The position numbers were made by a program, and so were the translations under genes. The notes under the pieces were generated by a model, which saw only the letters and a program-made list of their open reading frames with translations, was not told the DNA's origin and ran no database searches. This document shows, in pieces, positions 21,563 to 33,700 of a stretch of 45,389 bases of DNA (positions within the stretch are counted from its first letter, which is position 1; every line of letters begins with the position of its first letter). Source of the DNA: Fragilariopsis cylindrus CCMP1102 (lineage: Eukaryota > Bacillariophyta > Bacillariophyceae > Bacillariales > Bacillariaceae); contig FMBT01000133.1 in NCBI GenBank assembly GCA_900095095.1, positions 1 through 45,389 of the forward strand. The letters are read 5' to 3'.

Positions 21563-23400
21563 CTACTCTACAGGATCGCCCCTCTTCTCGCCTTCCCAGT
21601 GATAGAAGCCTTTTCCTGTTTTCCTTCCTAGGTTTCCAGCTTCTATATTCGCTTGAAGACAGGCAGGAATGAAAAAGTCAGATTCGTCGGGGTATTTTTC
21701 GATCCATCCACTAACGATAAAATAACAAGTATCGAGTCCGATGTAGTCGGCTAGATGCAATGGACCCACTATAGTATTTCAAAAAAGAAAAGAAAAAAAT
21801 AAGAAAATTGGATCATCAACCATACCGTTAAAGACATCGCTCACAAAACAAAACAAGATGAACTTACTCGGGTGACCGCATCCTAACTTCATCGCAATAT
21901 CTATATCTTTGACGCTAGCATCCTTACGATCAATGAGGGACATCGATTGCATCAACATTGGTACTAAGATACGATTGACGATAAAACCTGTACGATTGGC
22001 AAAAGAGATAGAGGGAGGAAAGAAAAAAATAGATGGAAAACGAAATTATGATTAGAGAGTTCAGGCAAGATACCGATTCCGTGCCACTCATTTATTCCCC
22101 TCTATATATTATGCCTTTATTTATTGGAGGAACGTGCCTGGTGTGTCCCCGCATAGTACCGAAACTTTGCCGATTTCTTCTACCCATTTTAGACCCTTCT
22201 CCAGAACGATAGGATCTGTATCATCCGTTTTAATGACCTCTACTACTTTCATGAGCTATTATGTAGTTTTAATTAGGAACAAAACAACAAGATATCAACA
22301 AATTAGTAACTCTCTTACACAGTTATTTTCCAGGTTTCTGTGATAATAACTCTCCTTTCTTTTTTGTAGCTGTAAAATGTATTTACCTGAACGGGATTGA
22401 AAAAATGAACCCCTAAAAATCTATCCGGTCGTCCACTAAAAGCTGCCATTTCTACCGTTACATCAAATGAATAATAATGAAGATCGTGGGTTCATTAGTT
22501 AATGATAAGATTACCCAATAGTACGCATATCCAAAATTAGAACGAGGATGTTTAAAATAGAAACAAAAGAACAATTCCTTAGTATCATAAATATAGAAAT
22601 GGCAGCGCCGCATGTACCAACCAGCAGAATTGTTTTCAACACCAAATGCGTACAATGTATGCAAACAATTATTTTCAATATATATGTACATACACTTTAT
22701 TCCATATTTATATAACATACGTACCACTAATAGATAAAGAAGACGTATTGGATGCAAATATTGTTTCTGGTTTACAGATTTCTCCTAACGATGTATACAA
22801 ATCTTTTTTAAGGTCGATATTTTCGATCACTGCCTCTACAACAAGATCGACATCTCTCAATGCATCCATATCTGTAGTGAATTCAATTCTACCCATTGCA
22901 TCATTCGCAGAATCTAATGTCAACTTTCCCTTTTCGACAAGTTTATCAATCGATTTCAAGATTCGGTCGTTGCTATCATAAATAATTAAAATGCAGTGAA
23001 TTAATGATGCATACAGTTCCGAAAGTAAAGCAAAAATCAGAGGGGGAATGTACATCTTTATTCATACCAGAAAGTAAATACATAACACAACACAACATAA
23101 CACAACTTACCCAGAATCAAGAAATCGTTGTTCTTGTTCAAATGCAATAATTTTAGAATGTACACCTGATGTGGCAGCTACTTGACAAATTCCATGTCCC
23201 ATCAAACCTAAACCGACACAACCAATCTTATCAAATCCAGAACTATTGATGGTAGCAGTAGTTGGTGCATCATTGCTGCTACGTCTTGTCGTTGGTGTCG
23301 AGAAATAAGAGTTCCTTCCGACAGCGACAGAAGTAGCAACAAATGCTGATGATTTTCGTCCGGCTGCGGTCGAGTTGCTAATCAATTTCGAAGCAAACAT
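21563..23400 (-). CDS. HADH: 3-hydroxyacyl-CoA dehydrogenase, mitochondrial, six exons
   Basis: The enzyme oxidises L-3-hydroxyacyl-CoA to 3-ketoacyl-CoA with NAD+ in fatty-acid beta-oxidation; a 3-hydroxybutyryl-CoA dehydrogenase role is also possible. Exons are 23400-23111, 22972-22725, 22451-22387, 22255-22138, 21987-21868 and 21768-21563, total 1047 bases, 348 residues, close to the family size. The Ser/Arg-rich, acid-poor N-terminus suits a mitochondrial transit peptide. The Rossmann motif is IGCVGLGLMGHGICQVA, then LVVEAVIENIDLKK, the catalytic-His motif GVHFFNPVQLMK, CGDTPGFIVNR and GPLHLADYIGLD. All junctions keep phase. Four introns are GT-AG; intron 4 (21988-22137) has a GC donor (CCAG|GCACGT), the only choice found that keeps frame and motif. 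The start lies 494 bases from the divergent ATP synthase gene. Confidence 0.93.
21988..22137 (-). other. GC-AG intron of the HADH gene
   Basis: The exon ends CGGGGACACACCAG and the intron begins GCACGT and ends CGTACAG. The join gives the family motif CGDTPGFIVNR. The nearest GT would shift the frame. Confidence 0.8.
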
Positions 23401-23894
23401 TGGGCTAGCTAGTCAATAAAGAGTATAAATTATATAGTATGTTTTACGATAGACTTTCTCTCGCTTCTCATATATATGAAGACAAAGTGGTAGTCTACTT
23501 TTGGTTTCAAGATTATTTTTTATTCTTATTATTCACAGATTGATGTCATTCAGCACTTCAGCACAGATATTTGTTGTGTCAAAGATTTCGGCGCGTCACG
23601 AGATCCACGAATGAGCTTTTTTCGAGAAGGGGGATTGTGGAATTTTTTTTATTTGAAATTTTTGCTTTTTCATAATGCAACGCGCGATTATTTTTTTCTT
23701 CTTTTTTCGCGCATGCTTGGCCACACGACGATCGCATGCATAAAGATTGAAATTACAACGCTTTACCAATATAAGAGCAACGCAACAACAACACTGCGTT
23801 GATCGGCGATCTCTATTACGATACCTCTCATCCTTTTTTGCTAAGCAACACCAAGCTTACTCTCGTAAAAGCAATATAAATATTATATATCATC
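23401..23894. promoter_or_regulatory. Divergent promoter region (HADH / ATP synthase d)
   Basis: 494 bases between two divergent start codons, both of mitochondrial proteins. It contains GGCGCGTCACGAGATC-like and CGCGCG-rich short stretches in an AT-rich background. No specific site is assigned. Confidence 0.5.
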
Positions 23895-24749
23895 ATGGCG
23901 AGTCAAACATCGGCAACCGCACGACGAATTGTTCGTAATCTAGCCCATCGAAAGGTAGACTGGTACGTACCTACTTATGTTGCTTTAATGAATGAATGAA
24001 TAAATGAGGGTGTACGGTAGTGTGCAGTCATAATGGTGTAGGAACGAAATCGCGGCAATAATGACGAATCGTTTATCTTTCAATGGAGGAAACTTAAAAC
24101 GCGTGTTTTAGACACAAAGTATCCACATTACTCTTCAAATTTTCGTCGTTTACTTTGATTCTAATAGTAAACCTTTTGTCCTTCTTTTTTCTTTTTACCT
24201 ACTGTAAACATTGCGCTAAAACAAACATTCGAACATGCCACAAATTCATCGTTTAACGTATGCATTAAATTTACAAATAATAATAATAGGAACCACGATG
24301 TTTGGAAAGCTGCACCAATCGTTCAGAATGTGAGTAAATTCCGTTCGTGGGTTGCAACAGCTGATACTCAAGCTGAGAAATATTCCGCTGCACCTGGACC
24401 AATTGATTTTAAGGCTGCAAAGGAATCTGTCCGCGACAAAGAACTGATTGATTTTATGGAAGCATTTTATAAATCAGCAGAAATTCCAGCAGAAACACAC
24501 GTGTGGGATCAAGAAGAAAAGGATTTTAAAGTAGCTCATTTTGAACAAGTCAAAGAACAGGCTGCTGTTTATGTTGAACTTAAGGAAGATACCTTGAAGG
24601 AAATTGAATTCCTCAAGTCAACCAAAACTACCAAGGATACGACCATCCATGATCTTATGTGTAACAACCCAACCATCCATGAAGAAATTGAAGACGAAAT
24701 TGAACGTCGTGAATGGTTCAAGGATCTTGTTGGTAGCGATTCAAAATAA
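23895..24749 (+). CDS. Mitochondrial F1Fo ATP synthase subunit d (peripheral stalk)
   Basis: Two exons: 23895-23962 and 24290-24749. The intron 23963-24289 (327 bases) has donor GTACGT and acceptor AATAATAG in phase 2. It joins MASQTSATARRIVRNLAHRK-VDW to NHDVWKAAPIVQNVSKFRSW. The product is 175 residues, the usual size of subunit d. Supporting features are the early positively charged helix, a YSAAPGPIDFKAAKE segment, and a long charged helix in the second half (KEDTLKEIEFLKST, EEIEDEIERREWFKD). Subunit d is part of the peripheral stator stalk linking F1 to Fo. Assignment rests on pattern and size and should be confirmed by a profile search, as subunit d is poorly conserved. Confidence 0.8.
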
Positions 24750-25219
24750 ACACATGACTGCTCTTATTTAATTTGATACACAGCAGAAAATTATATATTG
24801 GGTGCTTTAGATATTGATAATTGAATAAACAATACTGTTTGTTGTACGTATAAATATATAGTTACTTAAAGCATTGCAATGTTATCGTAAAAGTTGTTTT
24901 AGTGATGAGTTGTGTTGCTTTTTTAGTAGTTTCGAAGTTTGGTAACAGTAGATAATCCAAAAACACACAGAGCAACTTCTTAGTCCACTATAATAGGAAA
25001 ATTGAATTGACATTGTTGTTGTTTCTGCTCCAGAATTCCATAACTGTATCATTTCATTAAATTCTATTAAAGAGCGGAGGAAAAAAGATTCTTTATTATC
25101 GATTATGTAGAGCTACTTTTTTTGTTTTTGTTTTATTTATAAATTATTCAATACTTACTTCTTTGACTATACTCAATGAGATCCTTTGAAATAATTGATA
25201 GCGTATGCTGTTATTGTTT
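24750..25219. other. Intergenic region
   Basis: 470 AT-rich bases between the ATP synthase 3' end and a disrupted minus-strand locus. No element recognised. Confidence 0.45.
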
Positions 25220-26181
25220 TCAAATCGAAAATTGCTGATTCTTGCTTAATTTGCGAAATTCAATTCCGGGTCGTTCCTTTATAAGCATTCCAATTTTTCC
25301 TTGATTGAGATCACTTTCGAAACCACCGGAAGGAATTAGGGAGCGTTCCGAACAAATTTTATTAATGCGGTTTGTGCGATCATTGTAGTTTCCCTCCCGT
25401 TGTGTGAATGCCATTTATCATTCCGAATCGATACACGTTCAAGAGCCTTGCAACATACATGGAAATATAAACTTATCTTGGCAATTATTCAAGTCGGCAA
25501 TCTCATCTATGCATGTATGGGCAAAAGAAGTCTGAATCGACCATGATGATTTATTTTGAGATCTTTAGAAGATATCATGTCGTGCACATTCAAACTAACA
25601 CAGGGAGCTTTATAAATATTATTAGACGATACTTTTTCCAAATGCGGATATTGAATTGAAAAATGCTGAATTTTACACCCAGATGATTTTTAGCAACATC
25701 TTCGATAAGGCGTACTAATCTTCTTCGTAGTAGTAGTGGGCTGAGGAGTAGGCACAACAATGCCATCACCACTACCACTACCACCGCCATTATCATTATC
25801 ATTATCAGTGTCTGCTGCTGCTGCTGCTTTCAATTCTTCGTTTTTCAATTTCAATCTTAAACTTTTGTTTTCCAATTGTACATCTGCGACGATGGGCTAC
25901 TGGACTTTAATTCTAAGGTTTTTTGGTTTTTTTGTGTGTGACGTGTAGTAGAAGATGATGACGGATGGACAGTTGTTGTCGTTGTTGTTGCTGCTGTTGT
26001 TGCTGCTGTTGTTGTTCGTCTTCCGTAATAACGAACACAATCTCATGTATTGACCGAATATGATCGCTGTTCTTGCTGTTTCGATCATCATCATCGGCCG
26101 TCGTGGGAAGCCTCGTTATTGCAATGAATTGATACTGTATGTACTATACTTGTTCCTTGTTGTTGTTGTTGTTGTTGTCAT
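25220..26181 (-). pseudogene. Frame-disrupted unknown protein-coding locus (poly-Gln, charged helix)
   Basis: On the minus strand, protein-like blocks follow each other in changing frames: a Thr-rich start at ATG 26181, QYQFIAITRLPTTADDDDR, a 10-Gln run, TQKNQKTLELKSSSPSSQ, a helix (VQLENKSLRLKLKNEELK), a GVKFSIFQFNIRIWKKY block, ISSKDLKINHHGRFRLLLP, ALERVSIRNDKWHSH, and finally SLIPSGGFESDLNQGKIGML ending at 25220. Each block alone is short, but together they cover most of the locus and share one direction. Most joins need one missing base; one near 25710 needs the opposite shift. No family is recognised. It may be one gene with the next feature. Either a pseudogene or an error-rich assembly stretch. 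Confidence 0.42.
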
Positions 26182-26365
26182 GGCAAATACATTATGTACA
26201 TATCTATCGGATCGGATCCGTTTGTTGATTCATCCATTATTCCCCATGTAGATCATGGATCGGATCATCCGCTCGTTGATACACCCGTTCCTCCCCCCCC
26301 CCCCCCTTCCCCATAATACATAGATTTATAGATCATAGATCGGAAGATCATAGATCATTCGTTGG
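26182..26365. repeat. GATC-rich repeats and a C-tract
   Basis: Degenerate copies of a (TA)GATCAT(G/A)GATCGG unit lie at about 26205-26360, interrupted by a C homopolymer of about 15 bases near 26290-26305. The two halves, each starting at a GTTGAT, look like an old tandem duplication. Confidence 0.6.
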
Positions 26366-27191
26366 TCATGGTTCCATCGTATCAATTCCCAGTTTTTCGA
26401 GGAGAGCCATTATACCGGCGTATCGTTATTTTATCAAATACTATGTAATCGATGATTATACCTATCTCATGTCATCTAATCTCATTTTTTTATAAAAGAC
26501 ATAATACCAGTTACATCTTTTTCACGAAAAGTTAATTCTTCAATTATTAAAGTTTGACGTGTCAGATCATTGTTTTCATCTGCAACTTCTTCTAAAAATC
26601 TGTCAAAACCATGTCACACCACCTGTTGTCTCTGTCGCCATCCCAATGGCAGCGGTCCAATTCTTCCATGCACACATTCGATTGGACCGCTGCCATGGGA
26701 CGGGGAGCAATATGTATATATTCCATTCGATTTTTCTCATCATAAAGTTCATCGTCGAATTGAATATTTAGATCATCTATATTGAATCGTTGTACGACCA
26801 CTCCACCCAATCGTATTTCAATTTCATTTAATGAACTTAATGGAAAACCATCAGTAGTAATATCATCACCACTACCTTTATCAAATGTAAGTAAATTCGA
26901 TCTTCAACGCATTGTCTCGTTCAGCATTTTTGATGATGTTTCATAATGAATAGGTGTACCATTCGTACCTGTAATCTGTACAAGTAATCGTTCATTTTCT
27001 CTAGATTGTAATACATCAATTTCATTTTTCAATTCATTATTTTCTTGTATCATCCCTGCTACCGTACGATCTTGGAGAACAGCTGCAACGAGCGGTGCTA
27101 AATCTGATCCGGACATGATGTCTCTATGCATACGATGATGTACTGTAATTGTGAATGGTCCCTGAAAGTTTAATTGGATACCGGTACTCAT
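26366..27191 (-). pseudogene. Frame-disrupted unknown coiled-coil protein
   Basis: The ATG at 27191 opens a protein-like frame: NFQGPFTITVHHRMHRD, DLAPLVAAVLQDRTVAGM, then a heptad-like helix (IQENNELKNEIDVLQSRE). The frame meets TGA at 26904-26906 but goes on unchanged with FPLSSLNEIEIRLGGVVVQR and LNIQFDDELYDEKNRMEYI. After the inverted repeat at 26646-26696 the protein-like frame changes to FLEEVADENNDLTRQTLIIE, then, perhaps after a small intron, to AGIMALLEKLGIDTMEP ending at 26366. Overlapping the TGA, another frame reads NAERDNALKIEFTYI, so a short two-step slip may explain the stop. No family recognised. Confidence 0.45.
26646..26696. repeat. Inverted repeat, 16-base arms
   Basis: ATGGCAGCGGTCCAAT (26646-26661) and ATTGGACCGCTGCCAT (26681-26696) are perfect complements with a 19-base spacer. 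The hairpin lies inside the disrupted coiled-coil gene, where its frame changes. Confidence 0.9.
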
Positions 27192-27751
27192 TGATTTTGG
27201 TAAAAGTTGTGTCGTTGTGTGTGCTTTTATCGCGTAAATTTCTATCCTGCATTTTTTCCTGCCTTAATTATTAACAGTAATCGTGGTTGCTCTCGCGCAA
27301 CGTTCTAGATTTTCCGGTTGTTCAACCTGGAAAAATAAGAGCGCGAGCCAATTTCCTTGCACCTTCCAAATTTTGACCGCGCCATCATTGTTCAATGATG
27401 ATCTTTTTAAATTAATAAATTAATTTAGCTCAGCATCGCCTTTTGTTGCTTTCTTCAAATTCCAAACATACCTTCGAACTACTGTATTACTTGACTTGAA
27501 CGAACCAAAGGATTTGAATTAGATACTACAGTAGATAAGTGGTCACATTATTGTCAGTCTTCTATCGACGTCAAACAAATGATATAACACAGTACAAATT
27601 GTGATACTTACATAGATAATATTCTCGAAAAATCAGAGTAAGATAAGATACAAAACGAAACGAAACGCAACGATACAATACAATCCGGTACGGTAGTGGT
27701 GCTGACGCCTGATCGATACCAGCAAGTTACAACGTGAACAGCAAGGATAGG
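27192..27751. promoter_or_regulatory. Divergent region upstream of ATR
   Basis: 560 bases between the minus-strand disrupted gene and the ATR start. Short repeats of AAACGAAACGAAACGCAACG type lie at about 27650-27680, probably in the ATR leader. No specific element assigned. Confidence 0.45.
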
Positions 27752-30700
27752 ATGCCTAAGCGACAACGGACTTCTCGTTACAGTATTGTTGCTGCGGAGG
27801 AGGAGGAAACTTCAACTTCAACTTCAACTCCATCCACCGGGACTAACAACAGACGATCGTCTACGAGATCCGGATCATCTTCAACACCAACGTCATCCAC
27901 ATCCACGTCTACATCCACATCCACATCAAATTCATCGTCGTCGAAGACCAGGAACAGGAATAGTAATAAGAAAGGACAGAATCAGAGACGGGTCTTATCG
28001 TCGTCATCGTCATCGTCTTCCTCCTCAAATAATCAGAAACAACAGCAACAGCAATTACCGAATCAAAAACAACAACAGCAAAGACAAAAGGAACAACAAC
28101 AGCAACAACAACAACATCAGAAGGTACAACAACGATTAGCATCGGGATTGTTATTACAATTATTAAATGCCTGTGAAAAACATCATACATCTTGTCATCC
28201 TAATTATAATCATTCGCATGATTTTCATCATCATCATTCCTCCGATGAAAATGATCTTCCTATTCAATGTAAGAACGCAATCAAATCATTACGAGAATTT
28301 ATTCCAAAACTTGAAAGGGCTATACCACCAAAACCATCATCGTCGTCGTCAACGTCATCGTCGTCAACTGCATCTGCATCTGCACCTGCATCTTCAGCAG
28401 TATTACTAGTAACAGGAAAAGAAGATATAACAGATACAGATAATGATAATAATAATAATAATAACAATAGTGGTGTTTCTATGGATGTTATTCAATTGTG
28501 TCGATTCTATGACAACGTCGTTCGTGGAAATTATTGCCCGCATTTGCCTCATATCTTTGAAGGTGGAACAAATCCTGAATTGATACTCGATAAGGTTTGG
28601 TACCTACTACGTCATTCATTGAATGCTAATATCAACAGCAACAATAGCAACAGCAGCAACAACAATAAAGAATCATCATCATCATCATCATCACCATCGA
28701 CCGATAATGACAATGCAACTGCAACAGCAACAACATACCTTGACTGTATAAGTCGTACCATAGCGGGTTTGTTGTCATTTGTGGTAGATGATTCAAATAA
28801 GCATATACGTCGGAAAATATTTGTCGATTGGATTGATTTTTCAGAAGATATAGCAGTCCTGATGATCCTGTTGAAGAATTCGTCACAGCAGACACATCAG
28901 CAACAGCAACAGCAATATAGAAAAGGCATCAACAGCAACAACGACGGTAGTAAGATTTCTCATCTTCCAGTACGGTTATCCCTATTTGAAGAAACCTCTT
29001 TGGTCATACAGGAACGGCGACAACAAGAGCAAGGAAACGATGAAGGAGAAACCAGTGACAGTAAAAAGTGCAACAGCAACAGCAACAATTGCGATAACTA
29101 CTCTTTAGAATTGTATCGATGGGAGCAGGTACAAATCTTACAAACTATTGTTCTTAATGTTTTGAATGCCTTGACATCGAATGGATCTGCCTTGGAGCGT
29201 CTTCAAACATCACCGGAACAACACCAGCAACAAGAAATTGCATCGTCACCACCACCGGAACAACCATCTATGTTGTTGGGAGGGGACGTAGATTTATCCT
29301 TCCCATCTGATATTGTCACGGACACCGAGATAGTGTCGTCATTATTGGCGAGTTTCAAGCCAGCAATGATGTTGTGTTTACATAATAAAGGTTATAAAAA
29401 CGATGATAATAATAATAAAAAGACGGCCATGATGATGATGTTGCTCGCGAAAATGAAAAACAACGAAAAAAGACGTCTTCGATTACAGTAGAAATTATGA
29501 TTCGATTGTGTCTCGACTGGCATCGGTTGGGATCAGCAACGATTGCGATTCCGTTGCTGCCTAGCATTATCGACGCAGCCATATTGACAGCTAGGACTGT
29601 TCGTCTCACTTTATTACAAATGCCATCGTCACGACAAGAAGGACAAGATGATGATGATGATGCTAATGATAACTACTACTACGAAGAACGTCTTGCCTTA
29701 TTATTGAATCAAATAGTTTGTCATCCACCAGGTTTCGATGACGGCTACGATAAAGATGATGACGATGATGATCGGTGTGTTGCGAAGGCGATCCATTCTA
29801 CCGTTTGGACGGTCTTACTAGATTGTCTTGAGGGAATAGCTTTTCGACTACGTCAACGACGACAAATAACTTGCCAACACTACCAACAACATGAACGCGC
29901 TACTTCTTCTTCGTCTTCAACGTTAGAACCTCCTACATCGTGTGTTGTTGTATTGGATGTCGCGGTCCTTCAGACGATTCATTTCATCGCGGCATCCACA
30001 CCGTCTTTGGCGCACGCAGGATCCAATTATTGCACAGCGCGTGGACTCTTTCCAAATTTGTTTCTTCTCTCATCGTCAACGTCATTGGCCGGATATTACC
30101 AAGACAACCATGATAACAATTGCGACGATAACTTGTTGTTGCGAGCGGCGTGCCAAACGTTAGGAGTACTCTTACATGCATCGGCATCAGATGCTAATAG
30201 TGCTTGTCTACTAGAAGAGGCATGCCAAGGGACGCTGAAGCGGCATGTTAGTAGAACCAACGAAGCGATTCTTCAACCTCGGGGCGACGTTGGTCTGGCA
30301 GGTTTTGGAAAAAGAACGACGAAGGTGGCGTTAGAAATAAATGGAGCTGTAGCAATTGATGATAAGAATGACAAAGATAACCGCAACGACGGGCATATTC
30401 AGGTCAACGAACGCCGAAACTCAAAACGAAAACGTGGATCACTAACTCCGGAGCCTTTGGACTTATCTATTTCGACCGTACGTAGGGCAACGTCTAACAA
30501 GGAAATGTATGACGTGATTCTCTATCCAGCGATGTGGTACGATGCCCTTGGCACGTTTTTTGATCATCTTTTGGATGTCGGGAAAAATATCAAAGAGTCA
30601 TACGTACGGGTAGCTTCGGATGGAGGAAATTGCGATAGATTCATGGTAGAACGTGTTGTCGAGCAGCTACGTTGCTTGTCGGGAGGGCTTCGACTCGCTC

Positions 30701-33700
30701 TATCGTTGATCCGAAAAATATCTATATCTACTGGTATTTCGAGAGTGGCTCGTGAATTGTCCGGATACTTACTGAGCGCTTGTGGTATATTTTTACATAA
30801 ATGTAAGAATCCAGACACTTTGAGAACGCCGTTAGGCTACGCAGTGGCAGATGCCTTGATTGGGTGTGGGCTCTCGATGCATTTTTCGAAATTGGAGTCG
30901 GACGGGCAGTCGATCGACTTTGCTCGTAACTTTCTCGATTCCGTCTCTTCTTTCAGTGGAAGGCTTCTCGAATTAGGACCGCAACAACAATATGATGGTC
31001 TCTCTTGTAACACATGTACGGGAATTCCGGCATACTTCACAGAAGATATTCGATGTCAGACTCGTCATAGATCGTACCGTGATATATACTCTATCGTCCC
31101 ATCATCGTGTTGTAAAAATGCCAAAGAATGGTTATTCGATAAGTCCATCACGGTCCTGGATTCGTTCCCTTTATTTGTTCGGGCTGCACTACTTTCCTCC
31201 CTTCATCCCGTGTTACACAATGCATTTCCTACCGGATTGAACGAAGAAATCCAGCCTCTTTTTGGGTCCTATTCACTAGATGTTTTCGTCACATTTTTCA
31301 TCGACTACGCGAAAGCCAAGAAAAGAGACTCAACAGAAATTTATTCAAAGAAAAACATCGCTTCTTTGTTACATTTGCTACCGTTGATGTTGGTCCCTCG
31401 AGGTGATGGGCAAGGAATAAGCGCGATAATGATGGGAGAAGTAGATGAAAAAGAGAATGACTCGGATCCTTCAAATTCTTCGTCTTTCGCTAGAGCTATA
31501 TTATTGTTGCTTCGAAACGGGTTGAATCCTCTAATCGAATCGCTGAAAGACGACGATAATTTTATTTTTCAGAGTCTCTTTTCCACACTAGGTCATATCC
31601 AAACCATAGTCGATGATGTCGATATTGGATTTTCCATGCGAGATCCCTCAAGCATTCTCGAATTCATTGTACCGAGGCATAAACGGTTACAGGATGTTGA
31701 AAGCAAGAAAGATGAGGTCTCTTCAATTTTACGTGGGATGATGTTTCTGGTTGCAAACAGAGCAGTGCGAAATGACGATGATCATATTTCACGATATCTT
31801 ATATGGATGTGTGCTGCTAGATATTGCGTTAGCGCTACGTCATCCGAAATCCGACAACAACTTATGGCGAAATCTTTTCAAATAACTGCAATTGGTTCAG
31901 ATGAGGAAAGAACAAAACAAAGTGCGTCACCTCGCGATGGGTTATTATCGTGGCTTGTTGCTGCTCCTTTTTCTGATCCCAATTGCGTTCTCAGAAAATA
32001 TATTTCTCGGGAGCTCCCATATGTACTGACGGCAAAAGAGCATAGCTTTCTTGTATCTCGATTCTCTTCAAGTGAAAGTTTTCAAGAATACTGTACATAT
32101 TCTCGCGTAGAAAGAAAGGATAGGGGTGACGAGGCCATGGCCAGCTTAGTTAAGATCTCCGATGAAGTCGTTCATGGACTATTTGAGGAAATTGATGGTT
32201 TGTTGAATGAATGTTGTGGAATTTCGGATAAACAATTATCTTTATCTATCGGAAAAGAAAGTAGGCGCGACGAAGAACATTCTAACCACCGTAATGAACG
32301 AGAGAGTCACTTGACTATGCAACGAACAGCAGCTGGGATTTTGGCATCCTTGTGCTACAATGCGGGATTAGATCATCCCATTGGAAGGACTTTGTTCGAG
32401 AAGGGAGCATTACGACTGATACGTATGTGGGCAGACACATCAAATGACAAAGGAGACTCCTCTTTTCCAGAACTCCGGAGTACATCGAGTAGTAGAGCAT
32501 CAGCCTTTGGGGGACTTTCGTGCTTGTCTGAATCACGTAGCCTATCAATTTGTTTTTCTGATGAGATATCATGGACCTACTTTCCCTCTGCTATATTATC
32601 CGATGTTTTCATCGTCAATGATGGCAAAAGTCGGAGAGAACAGTACGAACTGCTGGAGTCGTTAGTCAGAACTTTCTTCACTTTAGCTCAAGATTCCTTA
32701 GAGAAAATGAAATCAACGGATGAAGCCAGTAGAATTATCGATGAAGTAATACCGTTAGCCATAGCCCAACTTGTAATCGAAAAAGATGAAGAAATGATAC
32801 CGCTGATAACTGGCTTCGATCTCTTCTTGACCGAGAGATGCATGGAATTCAAGACGATATCTAGAGGTGAAATACAGATAATTGGAAACTCTCAATTACA
32901 AATCAAGAAACAAAAATCTTCGGCAATTTCAATGGGAATTAAACAACTAGAGAAGAAGACAAAAGACTTGTGCCTGAAAAAAATCGATAGAATACTTCCA
33001 CTCGTTCTTTTTCGCTCTGACCAAGATGAAGCTCTACCATTAAAGTTTTTTACGAGATTAATTGCACCCGTGACATTATCAAATATAATGGACAGTAAAG
33101 AGCAGCTTATATTGAAGGGGATTACATGGGAGATAGGTCGTAATCCCTACAAAAAGAAGTCTGCTGCGCGTGCTCTCAAGACAGCTGCTTTAGCTTGTCA
33201 AAAAGACCATTTGGATGGAATCCAACTAGATAATATGCCGGGCACGACTGCAGCTAAGCTGTGGGTAACAAAGCATTTTATGTATCTACTTGCAAACACG
33301 GTGCAATTGAACTGGAATTCGCGCAATACCTCTCAACAGATACAAGCTCTCAGTTCTCTTTATATACTACTGGACTTTCTAAACTCTTCAGAAGCAGCAC
33401 AATATTTTCCACAAGTGTTGGCGGCCGTAAACGTAGCAATAAATGATAGTCAAGAAACACATCAGTATAAACCTGACAATGCATCGCTTCGTTTGCATGC
33501 GGTAAGATGCCTTTCCAAATTTATTCGGCTGTCAACGGAAGATAATATAGAAGTTGTGATCGACAATCTTACAACGATCGTTGTATCATTGCTTCCTATA
33601 CTTGGAGATTATGGGTTTGACCTCGACGGATCGACACTACAAGAGTCACGAGATGAAGCAGTCTCGATGCTTGAATTCCTTACTCGTGCGGAATTTGTTC

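Noticed and set aside
28260-28900. Alternative frames in the Asn/Ser/Gln-rich part of ATR
   Set aside because: CAA/CAG/AAC repeats keep several frames open; only the frame with the helical-repeat blocks between runs continues into ATR.
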